A DNA stretch of 64,000 bases from Pseudomonadota bacterium (GCA_021783695.1 JAJXTO010000008.1:1-64000), one strand, 5' to 3'; shown: positions 50,206 to 60,899, numbered from the stretch's first letter. Notes: generated by a model not told the origin, from the letters alone. Program-made: numbers and translations.

Positions 50206-50685
50206 GTGATCACCCTTGTCGATGTCGATTTGTCACTTCCTGAGCATGCGCTTGCGGTGCCGGAACTGATTTCCCGCTATGCCCGCGACCCCATGGGCGG
50301 CGGCGAAGATCTCGCTCCCGAGGTCAAGGCCGTGCTGGTGCAGCGCCTGCGCGAGCGGGCGGATTATGTCGGCGTCCTCGCCATGGACGGCGCCACACCC
50401 GCCGCGCTGATCAACTGCTTCGAGGGGTTTTCCACTTTCATGGCACGGCCGCTGATGAATGTGCATGACGTCTATGTGGAGCCGGCCTACCGCGGCCAGG
50501 GTCTGTCGCGCCGTCTGTTGCAGCGGGTGGAAGCACTGGCCCGGGCGCGCGGATGCGGCAAGCTCACGCTGGAAGTGCTCGACGGCAACGCCGCGGCGAT
50601 TGCCAGCTACCGGCGCTTTGGCTTCGAGACCTATGTCCTAGACCCGGCATTCGGCCGGGCGCAGTTCTGGCAGAAAGTGCTTTGA
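50206..50685 (+). CDS. GNAT family N-acetyltransferase (start uncertain, GTG 50206 or TTG 50191)
   Basis: VHDVYVEPAYRGQGLSRRLLQRVEALARARGCGKLTLEVLDGNAAAIASYRRFGFETY. Confidence 0.9.
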   Translation: MITLVDVDLSLPEHALAVPELISRYARDPMGGGEDLAPEVKAVLVQRLRERADYVGVLAMDGATPAALINCFEGFSTFMARPLMNVHDVYVEPAYRGQGLSRRLLQRVEALARARGCGKLTLEVLDGNAAAIASYRRFGFETYVLDPAFGRAQFWQKVL

Positions 50686-50689
50686 GCGT

Positions 50690-52774
50690 TCAGGCGACAG
50701 CCGCTGCGGTCTGCCCGCGGGTGCGCAGGCCATGCCACAGCAAGACGAGGGCGGCCAGCGCGAACCCAGCCCCATCCGTCAAGGGCAGTGCGGTGATCAG
50801 CAGCGCGGCGGCGGCAAAGGCCAACAGCCGCTCAGCCACATTCATGTTTGCGCGCAGGTAGCCCACCGCCACAGCGCCCCACAGCACGATGGCGAGGACG
50901 GCCTTGGCCGTGACATAGGCCACGCCCAGCCAGGTCCAGTTGCCCTGCAGCATGAGCTGTGGGTCGTACACGGCGACATACGGCACGACAAAACCGGCCA
51001 GCGCAATCTGCGTGGCCTTGAAGCCGATACGCATTGGCGACGCCTTGGCCACCGACGCCGCGGCGAACGCGGCCAGCGCCACTGGTGGCGTGAGGTCGGC
51101 CATGATGCCGAAATAGAACACGAACATATGGCTGACGATCAGCGGCACTCCGAGTTTGAGCAGCGCGGGCGCGGCGATCGAACTGGTGATGATGTAGTTC
51201 GGGATGGTCGGAATGCCCATGCCCAGCACCAGACACACCAGCATGGTCAGCAGCAGCGACAGCAGCAGGCTGCGCGCGCCGATGTCGACGATGAACCCGG
51301 CGAAGCTCGTGGCCGCACCGGTGAGAGTGAGCACGCCGACGATGACGCCGACAATGGCGCAGGCAATCCCAACGGGCAGCGCCTGCCGCGCGCCGTCGAT
51401 CAGGCTGTCGCGCAGCACCCGCAGGGTTTGCCGTCCGCCCTGAATCACCAGATTCACCGCCACCAACGCGGCGATGACGGCCAGCACCGGCACGATGCCG
51501 TACTGCACGAAGGCCGCCGCGCCCAGGCCGCAGGCAAACCAGAACACCATGCGGAACGCGGTGTGCGACATGCGCACGGCAATTGCGGCGCCGAGCAGCA
51601 GTATGGCGGTCAGCGACAGCCCCATCATGCCGGCGAACATCGGGGTGAAGCCGTGGAACAGCATCCACACCAGCACGGCCAGTGGCAACGCGAGGTGCCA
51701 GTTGTCCTTCAGCGCCCGCCATGGGTTGGGGATTTGCTCGGCAGGCAGGCCGAGCAGCTTTTTCCGCCCGGCCTCCAGATGCACCATCCAGAATACCGTG
51801 AGGTAGTACAGGGCCGCCGGGATGACGGCGGCCTTGACGATGTCGGCATACGGCACGTTGAGCGTTTCGGCCATGATGAAGGCGACCGCGCCCATGACCG
51901 GCGGCATGATCTGTCCACCCATGCTCGCCGTGGCTTCGACCGCTCCGGCGAACACCGGCGAGTAGCCAAAGCGCTTCATCAGCGGAATGGTGAACTGCCC
52001 GACAGTGAGCACATTGGCCACGCCCGAGCCGGAGATGGTCCCCATCAGTCCGGAGGAGATGACCGCGACTTTGGCCGGCCCGCCGCGCGCCTTGCCCACC
52101 AGGCCCAATGCCAGCGCATTGAACAGCCGGATCATCCCGGCATGTTCCAGAAACGCGCCGAACAGGATGAACAAAAAGATGTACGTCGCCGACACCAGGG
52201 TCGGAATGCCGTAGATACCTTCGGTTCCCAGATAAACCTGGCCGATGATCTGATCCAGGCCGTAGCCGCGGTGGCTGATGGCATCTGGCAGGTACTGGCC
52301 GAACAGGCCATAGAGCAGAAACGCGGCGCAGACCAGCGGCAGCGCGAGGCCCAGACTGCGCCGCGCGGCCTCGAACAACAAGATCACGACCGTGGCGCCG
52401 ACGAGCAAATCAACAGTGGTCGGATCGCCGCTGCGCTGGATCAGATCTGCCTCGAAAAACCAGTGGTATAGCCCGAGCCCGAAGGCCGCAGCACCCAGCA
52501 GCCAGTCAAACCACGGAATGCGGTGCAACCAGCTCCTGCGCTTGAGCGCGGGCACCGCCCAGAACACCAGCAGCATCAGAAATCCCACATGCAGCGAGCG
52601 CATCACCAGGCTCGACAGCGGGTGGAATGCCGCCATCACGAGCTGATAGGCGGAAAACGCCAGCGCCGCCGCCATGACCATGCGCTGCGCGACGCCGAAC
52701 AAGGAGCGCTGGTGGCCGCTGTCGGCATGCGGCTCGGAAGAGGTGTGGATCAACTCGTCGGCAGTGGCGCTCAT
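50690..52774 (-). CDS. TRAP transporter permease, fused DctQ-DctM (4TM/12TM) type
   Basis: GKARGGPAKVAVISSGLMGTISGSGVANVLTVGQFTIPLMKRFGYSPVFAGAVEATASMGGQIMPPVMGAVAFIMAE typical fused TRAP permease. Confidence 0.93.
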   Translation of the reverse strand: MSATADELIHTSSEPHADSGHQRSLFGVAQRMVMAAALAFSAYQLVMAAFHPLSSLVMRSLHVGFLMLLVFWAVPALKRRSWLHRIPWFDWLLGAAAFGLGLYHWFFEADLIQRSGDPTTVDLLVGATVVILLFEAARRSLGLALPLVCAAFLLYGLFGQYLPDAISHRGYGLDQIIGQVYLGTEGIYGIPTLVSATYIFLFILFGAFLEHAGMIRLFNALALGLVGKARGGPAKVAVISSGLMGTISGSGVANVLTVGQFTIPLMKRFGYSPVFAGAVEATASMGGQIMPPVMGAVAFIMAETLNVPYADIVKAAVIPAALYYLTVFWMVHLEAGRKKLLGLPAEQIPNPWRALKDNWHLALPLAVLVWMLFHGFTPMFAGMMGLSLTAILLLGAAIAVRMSHTAFRMVFWFACGLGAAAFVQYGIVPVLAVIAALVAVNLVIQGGRQTLRVLRDSLIDGARQALPVGIACAIVGVIVGVLTLTGAATSFAGFIVDIGARSLLLSLLLTMLVCLVLGMGIPTIPNYIITSSIAAPALLKLGVPLIVSHMFVFYFGIMADLTPPVALAAFAAASVAKASPMRIGFKATQIALAGFVVPYVAVYDPQLMLQGNWTWLGVAYVTAKAVLAIVLWGAVAVGYLRANMNVAERLLAFAAAALLITALPLTDGAGFALAALVLLWHGLRTRGQTAAAVA

Positions 52775-52804
52775 GGTTTGCGTCCGGTCGATGCGGCGGG
52801 CGGC

Positions 52805-53785
52805 TTACTTCAGCACTCCGGTTTCGCGGTAGAACTTGGCCGCGCCAGGGTGCAACGGCACGGGAGCGTGGAGCGGCGCGTCTTTCAGGCTGATGCCCTT
52901 GGCCGCTGCGTGCGCTGCCGCCAGCTCGGGCAGGTTGGTGAACATCGCCTTGGTCATTTGATAGACCCGCTCCTCGCTCAAACCCTCGCGGGTGACGAGA
53001 AAGTTCTGGATGCGCGCGGTTGGCACTGCCTCGGTTTGACCTTCATAGGTGCCCGCCGGAATGATGCCGATCTGATAGGCCGGATCGCCGACCTTGGCGA
53101 TGATGTCCGCGGGCACGGGTACGACGACGATTTTTTGCGACGCCGCCAAATCACGCAGCGACGCGACACCCAGTCCGGCAGACTGCAGCGTGGCGTCGAG
53201 CTGGCGGTTTTTCATCAGTTCGACCGATTCGCCAAACGGCAGGTATTCCACCTTGGAAAAATCCTTGTAGCTCAGCCCGGCGGCGTTGAACAGGGCGCGG
53301 GCGTTGAGCTCGGTGCCGCTTTTGGGCGCGCCGACCGAGATGCTTTTACCCTTGAGATCGGCCAGGGTCTTGATGCCTGCATCCGCGCGCGCGACGATCT
53401 GCACATAGTTGGAATAGATTGCCGCCATGGTGCGCAGCCTTTTCAACGGCGCCTTGAAACCGGCGTCGGCCTCTCCCTTCCACGCATCCGACAGCGCGTC
53501 GCCCAGCGAAAAACCCAGTTCGGCACGGCCCGCTTCGAGCAGGTTGAGGTTTTCCACCGAACCCTTGGTCGCCTGCACCGAACTTTTGGCCGATGGAATC
53601 GCCTTGGCATAGATCTGCGACAGCGCCACGCCCAGCGGGTAATACACCCCGCTGGTGCCGCCGGTGACGATGGTGATGTACTCGGCAGCGAAGGCATTGC
53701 GCAGCGAGAAGGGGTAGAGCAGCGCGGCGCCGCCCGTCAGGGCAAGCGCGCGGCGACGCGAGGGGGATGCGGGGTTTTGGGCCAT
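52805..53785 (-). CDS. TAXI family TRAP transporter solute-binding subunit
   Basis: ITIVTGGTSGVYYPLGVALSQIYAK (TAXI signature); adjacent to fused TRAP permease. Confidence 0.93.
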   Translation of the reverse strand: MAQNPASPSRRRALALTGGAALLYPFSLRNAFAAEYITIVTGGTSGVYYPLGVALSQIYAKAIPSAKSSVQATKGSVENLNLLEAGRAELGFSLGDALSDAWKGEADAGFKAPLKRLRTMAAIYSNYVQIVARADAGIKTLADLKGKSISVGAPKSGTELNARALFNAAGLSYKDFSKVEYLPFGESVELMKNRQLDATLQSAGLGVASLRDLAASQKIVVVPVPADIIAKVGDPAYQIGIIPAGTYEGQTEAVPTARIQNFLVTREGLSEERVYQMTKAMFTNLPELAAAHAAAKGISLKDAPLHAPVPLHPGAAKFYRETGVLK

Positions 53786-53915
53786 GAATGGTCTCCGTGC
53801 GAACGTTGTTACAAACGGAAACGATGCTAGCCAGTTTGCGGTCGAATGCAACAGGGAAAGCAGGGAGCGGCGAATTGGGCGGCGCACCAGGAGGGTGCGC
53901 GCATGCAGGTTTGCC

Positions 53916-54680
53916 CTACAGGATCTTGGACAGGAACTGCCGCGTGCGCTCGTGACCGGGGTTGCCGAAGAACTGTTCGGGCGCGGCCGACTCGATGATC
54001 TTGCCCTGATCCATCATCACCACGCGGTCGGCCACTTCGCGGGCGAAGCCCATCTCATGCGTGACGACCACCATGGTCATGCCGTCCCGGGCGAGCGATT
54101 TCATCACATCGAGCACTTCGCCGACCAGCTCGGGGTCGAGCGCGGAAGTCGGCTCGTCGAACAGCATCAGCTTCGGTTCCATGGCCAGCGCGCGGGCGAT
54201 GGCCACCCGCTGCTGCTGCCCGCCGGAGAGCTGGTTGGGATAGGCCCCGGCGCGGTCGGCCAGGCCCACTCGGGCCAGCAAAGCGTGCGCGCGTTGCGCC
54301 GCCTGGGCCTTGGGCATCTTGCGCACAAGCATTGGCGCTTCGATGATGTTCTGTAGTGCCGTCATGTGTCCAAACAGATTGAAGCGCTGAAACACCATGC
54401 CGACATCGGCGCGGTGGCGGCAGATGTCGCGGTCGTGCAGCTCGTGCAGCCGGTCGCCCACCTGCCGGTAGCCCACCAGTTCGCCATCGACCAACAGGCG
54501 GCCGGAGTCGATTTTTTCCAGGTGGTTGATGCAGCGCAGAAAGGTCGATTTTCCCGAGCCGGAGGCGCCCAGCAGGCAGACCACTTCACCGCGTCGCACA
54601 TCGAGCGAAATGCCCTTGAGCACCTCGATCGTGCCGAAGCGCTTGTGCACGCCCTCGGCCCTGACCATGATGTCGCTCAC
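53916..54680 (-). CDS. Polar amino acid ABC transporter ATP-binding protein (GlnQ/HisP-like)
   Basis: [112 protein letters not shown]. Confidence 0.94.
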   Translation of the reverse strand: MSDIMVRAEGVHKRFGTIEVLKGISLDVRRGEVVCLLGASGSGKSTFLRCINHLEKIDSGRLLVDGELVGYRQVGDRLHELHDRDICRHRADVGMVFQRFNLFGHMTALQNIIEAPMLVRKMPKAQAAQRAHALLARVGLADRAGAYPNQLSGGQQQRVAIARALAMEPKLMLFDEPTSALDPELVGEVLDVMKSLARDGMTMVVVTHEMGFAREVADRVVMMDQGKIIESAAPEQFFGNPGHERTRQFLSKIL

Positions 54681-55555
54681 TGCTCGGCCCTCACGCGGGT
54701 GAGCAGCGCGCGCAGGCGCTGCAGTGGCGTCGGAGGCGCCTTGCGCGTGATGCTGCGGCCGAAATGCCGCTCGATATAGAACTGTCCAATGGACAGCACC
54801 GTGGTCACCAGCAGGTACCAGATGCTCGCCACCAGCAGCAGCGGGATGGTGCGATAGTTCACGGCGTAGATGAGCTGTACCGAATACAGCAGATCGCTGA
54901 CGGCGATGACACTGACCAGCGACGTGGTCTTGAGCATCGAGATGGTCTCATTCCCGGTGGGGGGCACGATCACCCGCATGGCCTGCGGCAGCACCACCCG
55001 CCGCATGATCTGCAGCCGGGACATGCCCAGGGCCGCGCCGGCCTCGCTCTGGCCTTCGTCCACCGACAGAATGCCGGCGCGCACGATTTCGGCCATGTAG
55101 GCGCCTTCGTTGAGCCCGAGCGCAAGTATGGCGGCGATGAACGGTGTGATGAGATTGTTGGCGTCGAAGCTCCAGGAGCCGATGCCGATACTGGGATAGA
55201 GCGCGGTGATGTTGAACCAGAACAGAATCTGCACCAGCACCGGCGTGCCGCGAAACAGCCAGATGTAGAACTGGCTCGCGCCGGAGACCAGCGGGTTGAG
55301 CGACAGCCGCATCACCGCCAGCAGCACCCCCAGGGCCACGCCGATGAGCATGGAAATCACCGTGAGTTCGAGGGTCAGCAGCAGACCGTGCAGCACCCGC
55401 ATGGAAAAGAAATACTCGCCCACCACCGACCACTCGAAGCGCGGGTTGGTGGTGAAGGAGTAAACCATGGCCAGCGCTAGCGCAAACACCGCAGCGGCCG
55501 CGATCCAGCGCCCGGGGTGCCGCGCAGGAATGGCCTTGATGTCGTCAGGTCGCAT
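54677..55555 (-). CDS. Polar amino acid ABC transporter permease (HisM/GlnP-like)
   Basis: [90 protein letters not shown]. Confidence 0.93.
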   Translation of the reverse strand: MRPDDIKAIPARHPGRWIAAAAVFALALAMVYSFTTNPRFEWSVVGEYFFSMRVLHGLLLTLELTVISMLIGVALGVLLAVMRLSLNPLVSGASQFYIWLFRGTPVLVQILFWFNITALYPSIGIGSWSFDANNLITPFIAAILALGLNEGAYMAEIVRAGILSVDEGQSEAGAALGMSRLQIMRRVVLPQAMRVIVPPTGNETISMLKTTSLVSVIAVSDLLYSVQLIYAVNYRTIPLLLVASIWYLLVTTVLSIGQFYIERHFGRSITRKAPPTPLQRLRALLTRVRAEQ

Positions 55556-55638
55556 CGGTTTGCAGCGTTGGGAAGGACAAAGGTCGGCTCGAGGGCGTCC
55601 CCAGACCCGTTGCATTCGCGTCAGATCTGCCGAGAGGG

Positions 55639-55673
55639 ATGAGAAAACTCGGGGCGGTCCCGCGTTTTCTCAT
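55639..55673. repeat. Hairpin repeat element, copy A
   Basis: ATGAGAAAAC-TCGGGGCGGTCCCGC-GTTTTCTCAT; related to copy B at 60762-60796. Confidence 0.7.
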
Positions 55674-55693
55674 GCGCCGACAGGGACAGAGAC

Positions 55694-56557
55694 TCACTGT
55701 GCGGCGGGGTTGATGGCCGGGTCCTTGATGCCGCCCTGAGTAATGCCCCATTGATGCAGGATCCTGGCGTATTCGCCGCTGGCGATGACTTTTTTCAGTG
55801 CAGCCAGCACGGGCTCGGCCAAGCCGCTGTTCTTGGGAATGGCGATGCCGTAGGGCGCGGAGTTGTAGGGTTCGCCGGTCAGTTTGAACTGCCCGTGCGA
55901 CTTCTCGACGATCCAGGCGGCCACCGGCGAGTCGGCCATGCCTACTTGTGCTCGCCCGCTGGCAATGGCGAGGTTGGCGCCGTTCTGGTCGGGGAATACC
56001 GACACGGTGGCAGCCTTCTTGCCAGCGGCCACGCATTCCTTGCTCTGCTTGGTGGCGTCATCGGCCTGGGTCGTGCCCTTCTCCACGGCGACGGTCATGC
56101 CGCACAGGTCGGTCAGACCATGGATTGACGGCCCCCCCTGCGCCTTGACGTAGAACGAGGTGCCGGCGGTCATGTAACTGACAAAGTCCACCACTTCCTC
56201 GCGCTTCTTGGTGATGGTGAACGACGACATGCTCATGTCGTACTTGCCCGACTGCAGCGCCGGGATGATGCTGTCGAAGCTGGCGTTGACGAAGTCCGCC
56301 TTGACGTCGAGTTCCTTGGCGATGGCCTTGCCCAGATCGACATCGGCGCCGACGACGGTCTTTCCGTCCTTGGCGATGAACTCCATTGGCGCGTACGTGG
56401 CATCGGCTGCGATGGTCAGATGCCCCTGGGCCTGGTACTTTTGCGGCAGGGTGGTCGCCGCTGATGCGATGGGGCTGAAGGCAGCGCCGAGAACGGCCAT
56501 GCCGACTGCGGCGCCGAGCAGGCGCGACGTGGTGGATAAACGGAAACTGCAGGACAT
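55694..56557 (-). CDS. Amino acid ABC transporter substrate-binding protein
   Basis: Signal peptide; LTIAADATYAPMEFIAKDGKTVVGADVDLGKAIAKELDVKADFVNASFDSIIPALQSGKYDMSMSSFTITKKREEVVDFVSY. Confidence 0.93.
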   Translation of the reverse strand: MSCSFRLSTTSRLLGAAVGMAVLGAAFSPIASAATTLPQKYQAQGHLTIAADATYAPMEFIAKDGKTVVGADVDLGKAIAKELDVKADFVNASFDSIIPALQSGKYDMSMSSFTITKKREEVVDFVSYMTAGTSFYVKAQGGPSIHGLTDLCGMTVAVEKGTTQADDATKQSKECVAAGKKAATVSVFPDQNGANLAIASGRAQVGMADSPVAAWIVEKSHGQFKLTGEPYNSAPYGIAIPKNSGLAEPVLAALKKVIASGEYARILHQWGITQGGIKDPAINPAAQ

Positions 56558-56657
56558 GAGGGACTCCAAGGGGTTGTGAACGATGAATTGAGGGCGCAGC
56601 CGCATCGTGCAGCGCATGCCGGTTGATTTTTTTTCCGGGGGCGGTTGGATTGGCTCA

Positions 56658-56696
56658 CCTGTGCCGCAGGGCGCCTCCGTGGCGGTGCGGCACAGG
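56658..56696 (-). promoter_or_regulatory. Long leader hairpin upstream of amino-acid binding protein gene
   Basis: CCTGTGCCGCA ... TGCGGCACAGG, 11-bp perfect stem with inner CGCC/GGCG stem. Confidence 0.6.
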
Positions 56697-56867
56697 CCGA
56701 CATGCTGCCGGAGACAGATCCTCGCTTTCTGTTTTCTGTGTGTATGCGACGGCGCGATGATATGAAAACTCAGCGCAGCACATACAAGATTTGTGCCATG
56801 CGCTGCCCGCGCGCGACCCGCCGGGCGGCGTCGGTCGGTCGGCGCGGGTGGGATGAGCGTGCCGCGG

Positions 56868-57928
56868 TCAGGGCATGCGCCCGAGCCAGATTTCGAAGCA
56901 GGTGCCGCCGCTTTGTGGCAGGCAACGCGCCTCGCCGCCGTGCTGGCGGGCGATGCGCCGCACCAGCGGCAAGCCCAGACCGGTGCCATCGCCCCGTCCG
57001 GGCAAGCGGACGAAGGGCTCGAAAATGCGTTGTGCGTCCGCGGCGGGCACCCCCGGACCCTGATCGCAGACGCGCACGATACCGCCCCCCTCGATCGCCG
57101 TCAGGCTGACCTGCGGCGCCGCGCCGGGGGCATGCCGCCGGGCGTTGTCCAGCAGATTGCGCACCGCGCGGCGCAGCAGACGTTCGTCGCCCTGCAGGGT
57201 GATCCAGTCGCCGTGCACATCCACATCAAAGCGGGCGGCTTCCTCGGCCACCAGTGCGAGCAGATCGACTTCCTCGCGCTGCAGCGACTGCCCCGGTGCG
57301 GCGTCCAGGCGGCTGGCCAGCAGGATGTCGTCGATCAGCGCGTCGAGTTCGGTGAGGTCGTGCTTGGCCGCGCGCACGGCGATGTCACGCGCGGCTGCGG
57401 GCACCGGCGCGGCCAGGGTTTCCAGGCTGAGGCGCAGCCGCGTGAGCGGGGTGCGCAGTTCATGCGAGGTGTAGGCCAGCAGCGATTTGTGGCTTTGCAT
57501 CAGCGATTCGATGCGCGCAGCGGCGGTGTTGAAGCTCTGCGCCAGTTGCGCCACTTCATCGTGGCCCTGCACCGCCACGCGCGCGCCTAGGTCACCTTCG
57601 CCCAGCGCCTGCACGCCTTGCTGCAGATTTTCCAGGCGGCGGGTGAGGCGGCGCATCAGCGGCAAGGTCACGGCGCTGACCACCAGCGCGGTGAGCACCG
57701 TGCCGGTGAAGGGCGACAGCAGCAGATGCCGCCAAGGCGAAGGCTGGATGCCTTGTGCCGCCATCAGGGCGCGGAACATGGCGTGGCGGATTTCCGCCTG
57801 CTGCGGATCGGAAAAGAACAGCCAGTGAAACAGCAGTGCCGACACCACGGCCTGCGCCAGCAGCGCGAGGATGAGCGCAAGCCAGAGGCGCCGCCACAGA
57901 CTGGACTTCGCGCCGGGCGCGGCCATGC

Positions 57929-57932
<4 letters not shown>
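56868..57932 (-). CDS. Sensor histidine kinase with HAMP domain
   Basis: HAMP then LAYTSHELRTPLTRLRLSLETLA; NLLDNARRHAP; DQGPGVPAAD; GTGLGLPLVRRIARQHGG. Confidence 0.94.
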
Positions 57933-58675
<743 letters not shown>

Positions 58676-58742
58676 GGAACAGCCCAGTCTGGAAGGACGC
58701 GCAGACCGCTGCGGCGGCCTGCGATGAACCAATGGCAGGCCG

Positions 58743-59339
58743 TTATTGCATCATGCCGGGGCCGCCCATCGGGCCCATGCCGTGCCCATCCTTGCCCGGG
58801 CCGCGGTGGTGCTGCATCCTTTCCATGCGCTGCTCCATCATGGCGTAGAGCTTGGCGCGCTGCTCGGGGGAGAGGATCTGCGCCATCTCGTATTGCGTCT
58901 GTGTGCGCTCGCGCGAGAGCTGGTTGGCCAGCGCCATCTGCTTGTCGCGCAGGGCTTCGAGCGCGCCGCGGTCGATGGCGGGTGCGGCCAGCAGCTTCAT
59001 GCGCTGCTGCATCAGCGCGTGCATTTGCTCCATTTCAGGGCGAGCCTTATCCCAGGCTTGTTTGCGCAGGGCGCGCATCTGCTCTTGCTGCGCCGGGGTC
59101 ACACCGGCCTTGGACAGCATGTGCTCCATGCCGTGCCTGTGGCGCATGCCGGGGCCGCAGTTGCCCATGCTGCCGTGCATCGCGGGGCCGCCCTGCTGCA
59201 TGGGCGCAGGCGGCGCGGTTTGCGCACTGGCCAGCGCAGCATGGCTGGCGACGGTGACGAACAGGGCGGCGCCGGCAATGCCCAGAGCGCGGCGCAGGCG
59301 TGAACCGGATGGGGTGAATGGGGTGAGTTGCGGATTCAT
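58743..59339 (-). CDS. Spy/CpxP (LTXXQ) family periplasmic protein, Met/His-rich termini
   Basis: ILSPEQRAKLYAMMEQRMERMQHHRGPGKDGHGMGPMGGPGMMQ; signal peptide; N-terminal NCGPGMRHRHGMEHM. Confidence 0.83.
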   Translation of the reverse strand: MNPQLTPFTPSGSRLRRALGIAGAALFVTVASHAALASAQTAPPAPMQQGGPAMHGSMGNCGPGMRHRHGMEHMLSKAGVTPAQQEQMRALRKQAWDKARPEMEQMHALMQQRMKLLAAPAIDRGALEALRDKQMALANQLSRERTQTQYEMAQILSPEQRAKLYAMMEQRMERMQHHRGPGKDGHGMGPMGGPGMMQ

Positions 59340-59409
59340 GGCGTTTCCTTGTGGGAGTTGACGAGGAAACCATTGTGCACGGCGGCATTTGCCCGCAAGT
59401 CTCGCCGGG

Positions 59410-59424
59410 GTGAAGTTATGTAAA
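59410..59424. promoter_or_regulatory. CpxR-like direct repeat upstream of the Spy-like gene
   Basis: GTGAA-GTTAT-GTAAA (consensus GTAAA-N5-GTAAA, one mismatch). Confidence 0.5.
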
Positions 59425-59456
59425 GCTGGGCCAGGCCGTGCAGCGACCCCGGTGGG

Positions 59457-59726
59457 CTACTCGCCTTCGCCGAATTTGTCGTCGAACAGGGCTTGCACCG
59501 CATCGAGGGCGATGTCGGCCTGGTCGCCTTCGGCGTCGAGGGTGACGGTGGAGCCGATGCCAGCAGCCAGCATCATCACGCCCATGATGCTCTTGGCGTT
59601 GACGCGGCGCGCGCCTTTGGTGATGAAGATGTCACAGGGAAACTGCCCCGCGAGTTTGGTGAGCTTGGCCGAGGCGCGGGCGTGCAGGCCAAGCTTATTG
59701 CTGACTTGAATGATGCGTTGCGGCAT
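59457..59726 (-). CDS. ptsH: HPr phosphocarrier protein
   Basis: NKLGLHARASAKLTKLAGQF (His15 motif), RRVNAKSIMGVMMLAAGIG (Ser46 region). Confidence 0.96.
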   Translation of the reverse strand: MPQRIIQVSNKLGLHARASAKLTKLAGQFPCDIFITKGARRVNAKSIMGVMMLAAGIGSTVTLDAEGDQADIALDAVQALFDDKFGEGE

Positions 59727-60156
59727 GAGCAGGGTTGCGGAGGGACTGTTGCTGGGGAACGCTCACCGCGATCTGGATGACGCCCTGAATCGCCCCGGCC
59801 GTGGCGCGTGCGGTCAGGGCGTCCAGGTTTTCGTCCTGATAGCACACCGAGCGCAACAGCATGGGCAGATTGACCCCGGCAACAATTTTGAGCTTGAGGT
59901 CGCCAGCGAGCTCCGCCAGGCGCGTGGCCACATTGCTGGGGGTGGCGCCGAACACATCGACCATGATCAGCACGCTGCCGTCGCTGGCGGCTTCGCGCAG
60001 TGCGGGAAGCGCCGCAGCGGCTGCGGCTTCAACCGAGGCGTCGGGCGCCACATCGACCACCAGCAGTTTTTGCGGACAGCCCGCGTACACATGGCTGGCG
60101 CACTCTTTCAGGGCGCTGGCGAGTGGCGCGTGAGCGATGATGAACAGACCAGGCAT
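59695..60156 (-). CDS. PTS EIIA component, mannose/fructose family
   Basis: MPGLFIIAHAPLASALKECASHVYAG; VLIMVDVFGATPSNVATRLA; ends 32 bp inside ptsH. Confidence 0.9.
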   Translation of the reverse strand: MPGLFIIAHAPLASALKECASHVYAGCPQKLLVVDVAPDASVEAAAAAALPALREAASDGSVLIMVDVFGATPSNVATRLAELAGDLKLKIVAGVNLPMLLRSVCYQDENLDALTARATAGAIQGVIQIAVSVPQQQSLRNPAHAATHHSSQQ

Positions 60157-60206
60157 GCGGGAATCAACTGTGGTGAATAGTGCACTGCATGATAGGTTGA
60201 CCGATT

Positions 60207-60797
60207 TCAGCGCGAAGGGGATAAATTCACGGAATCGGCGAAAGTTTGCGCCGCCTCATCTTTGAACGTGTCCGTGGGGGCGAATGCGGTGACTTGGTAG
60301 ACATCGTTACCTTGGCTGAACAACAGCACCCGCTCGCGAACTGCTTTGCCATCCGGCGCCTGGCCGTCGATTTTCAGGTCGAGACTGTCTGGCAGGCCAG
60401 GCGTCGCGTTTTTCAGCACCGCAGCCGAAGACGCCGTGACCCGGCCGCGCACATTGTCAATTGCCGCCTGATGCAGTTGCGCCAAGGCCCTGGCCGCCAG
60501 CGCCGGGCTGGGCAGCCGGGCATGCGCCAGCGCGAAGGTCATTTTGTCAGCCACGCAGCCGGTCATGCTCATCTTGATTTTCTGGTCTGCCAGCACCACG
60601 TCCTGCGCGATCTGCTCCGGCTTGCACGGATAGGTCAGCAGGATGTTGACATCTTTCGGCCGCACATCGCGCCAGTCGAGCGCCGGAGAACAGGCGCTGA
60701 GCAGCGCGACCGCGACAAGCGCCGCCAAACCTGTCGTTGCGCGCCAGGCCCCACGAGGGGGTGAGAAACACTTGGGGCGGCCCGGCGTGTTTCTCAT
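60207..60797 (-). CDS. Putative lipoprotein, unknown function (start uncertain)
   Basis: ALVAVALLSACSPALDWRDVRPKDVNILLTYPCKPEQ...; lipobox LLSAC. Confidence 0.7.
   Translation of the reverse strand: MRNTPGRPKCFSPPRGAWRATTGLAALVAVALLSACSPALDWRDVRPKDVNILLTYPCKPEQIAQDVVLADQKIKMSMTGCVADKMTFALAHARLPSPALAARALAQLHQAAIDNVRGRVTASSAAVLKNATPGLPDSLDLKIDGQAPDGKAVRERVLLFSQGNDVYQVTAFAPTDTFKDEAAQTFADSVNLSPSR
60762..60796. repeat. Hairpin repeat element, copy B
   Basis: TGAGAAACAC-TTGGGGCGGCCCGGC-GTGTTTCTCA; 15-nt loop matching copy A at 12/15 positions. Confidence 0.7.
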
Positions 60798-60899
60798 GCG
60801 CAGGGAGACGGAAAAATGCAAAGCCGACGTCACCGCCGGGTATCGGTCTGTGAATAACATACAAACATTATCCGGCCAGTCCCGAGTCGAGGTGGGTGT

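Noticed and set aside
50732-52471. 579-aa plus-strand ORF opposite the TRAP permease
   Set aside because: Gln/Arg/His-rich antisense shadow of a clear fused TRAP permease.
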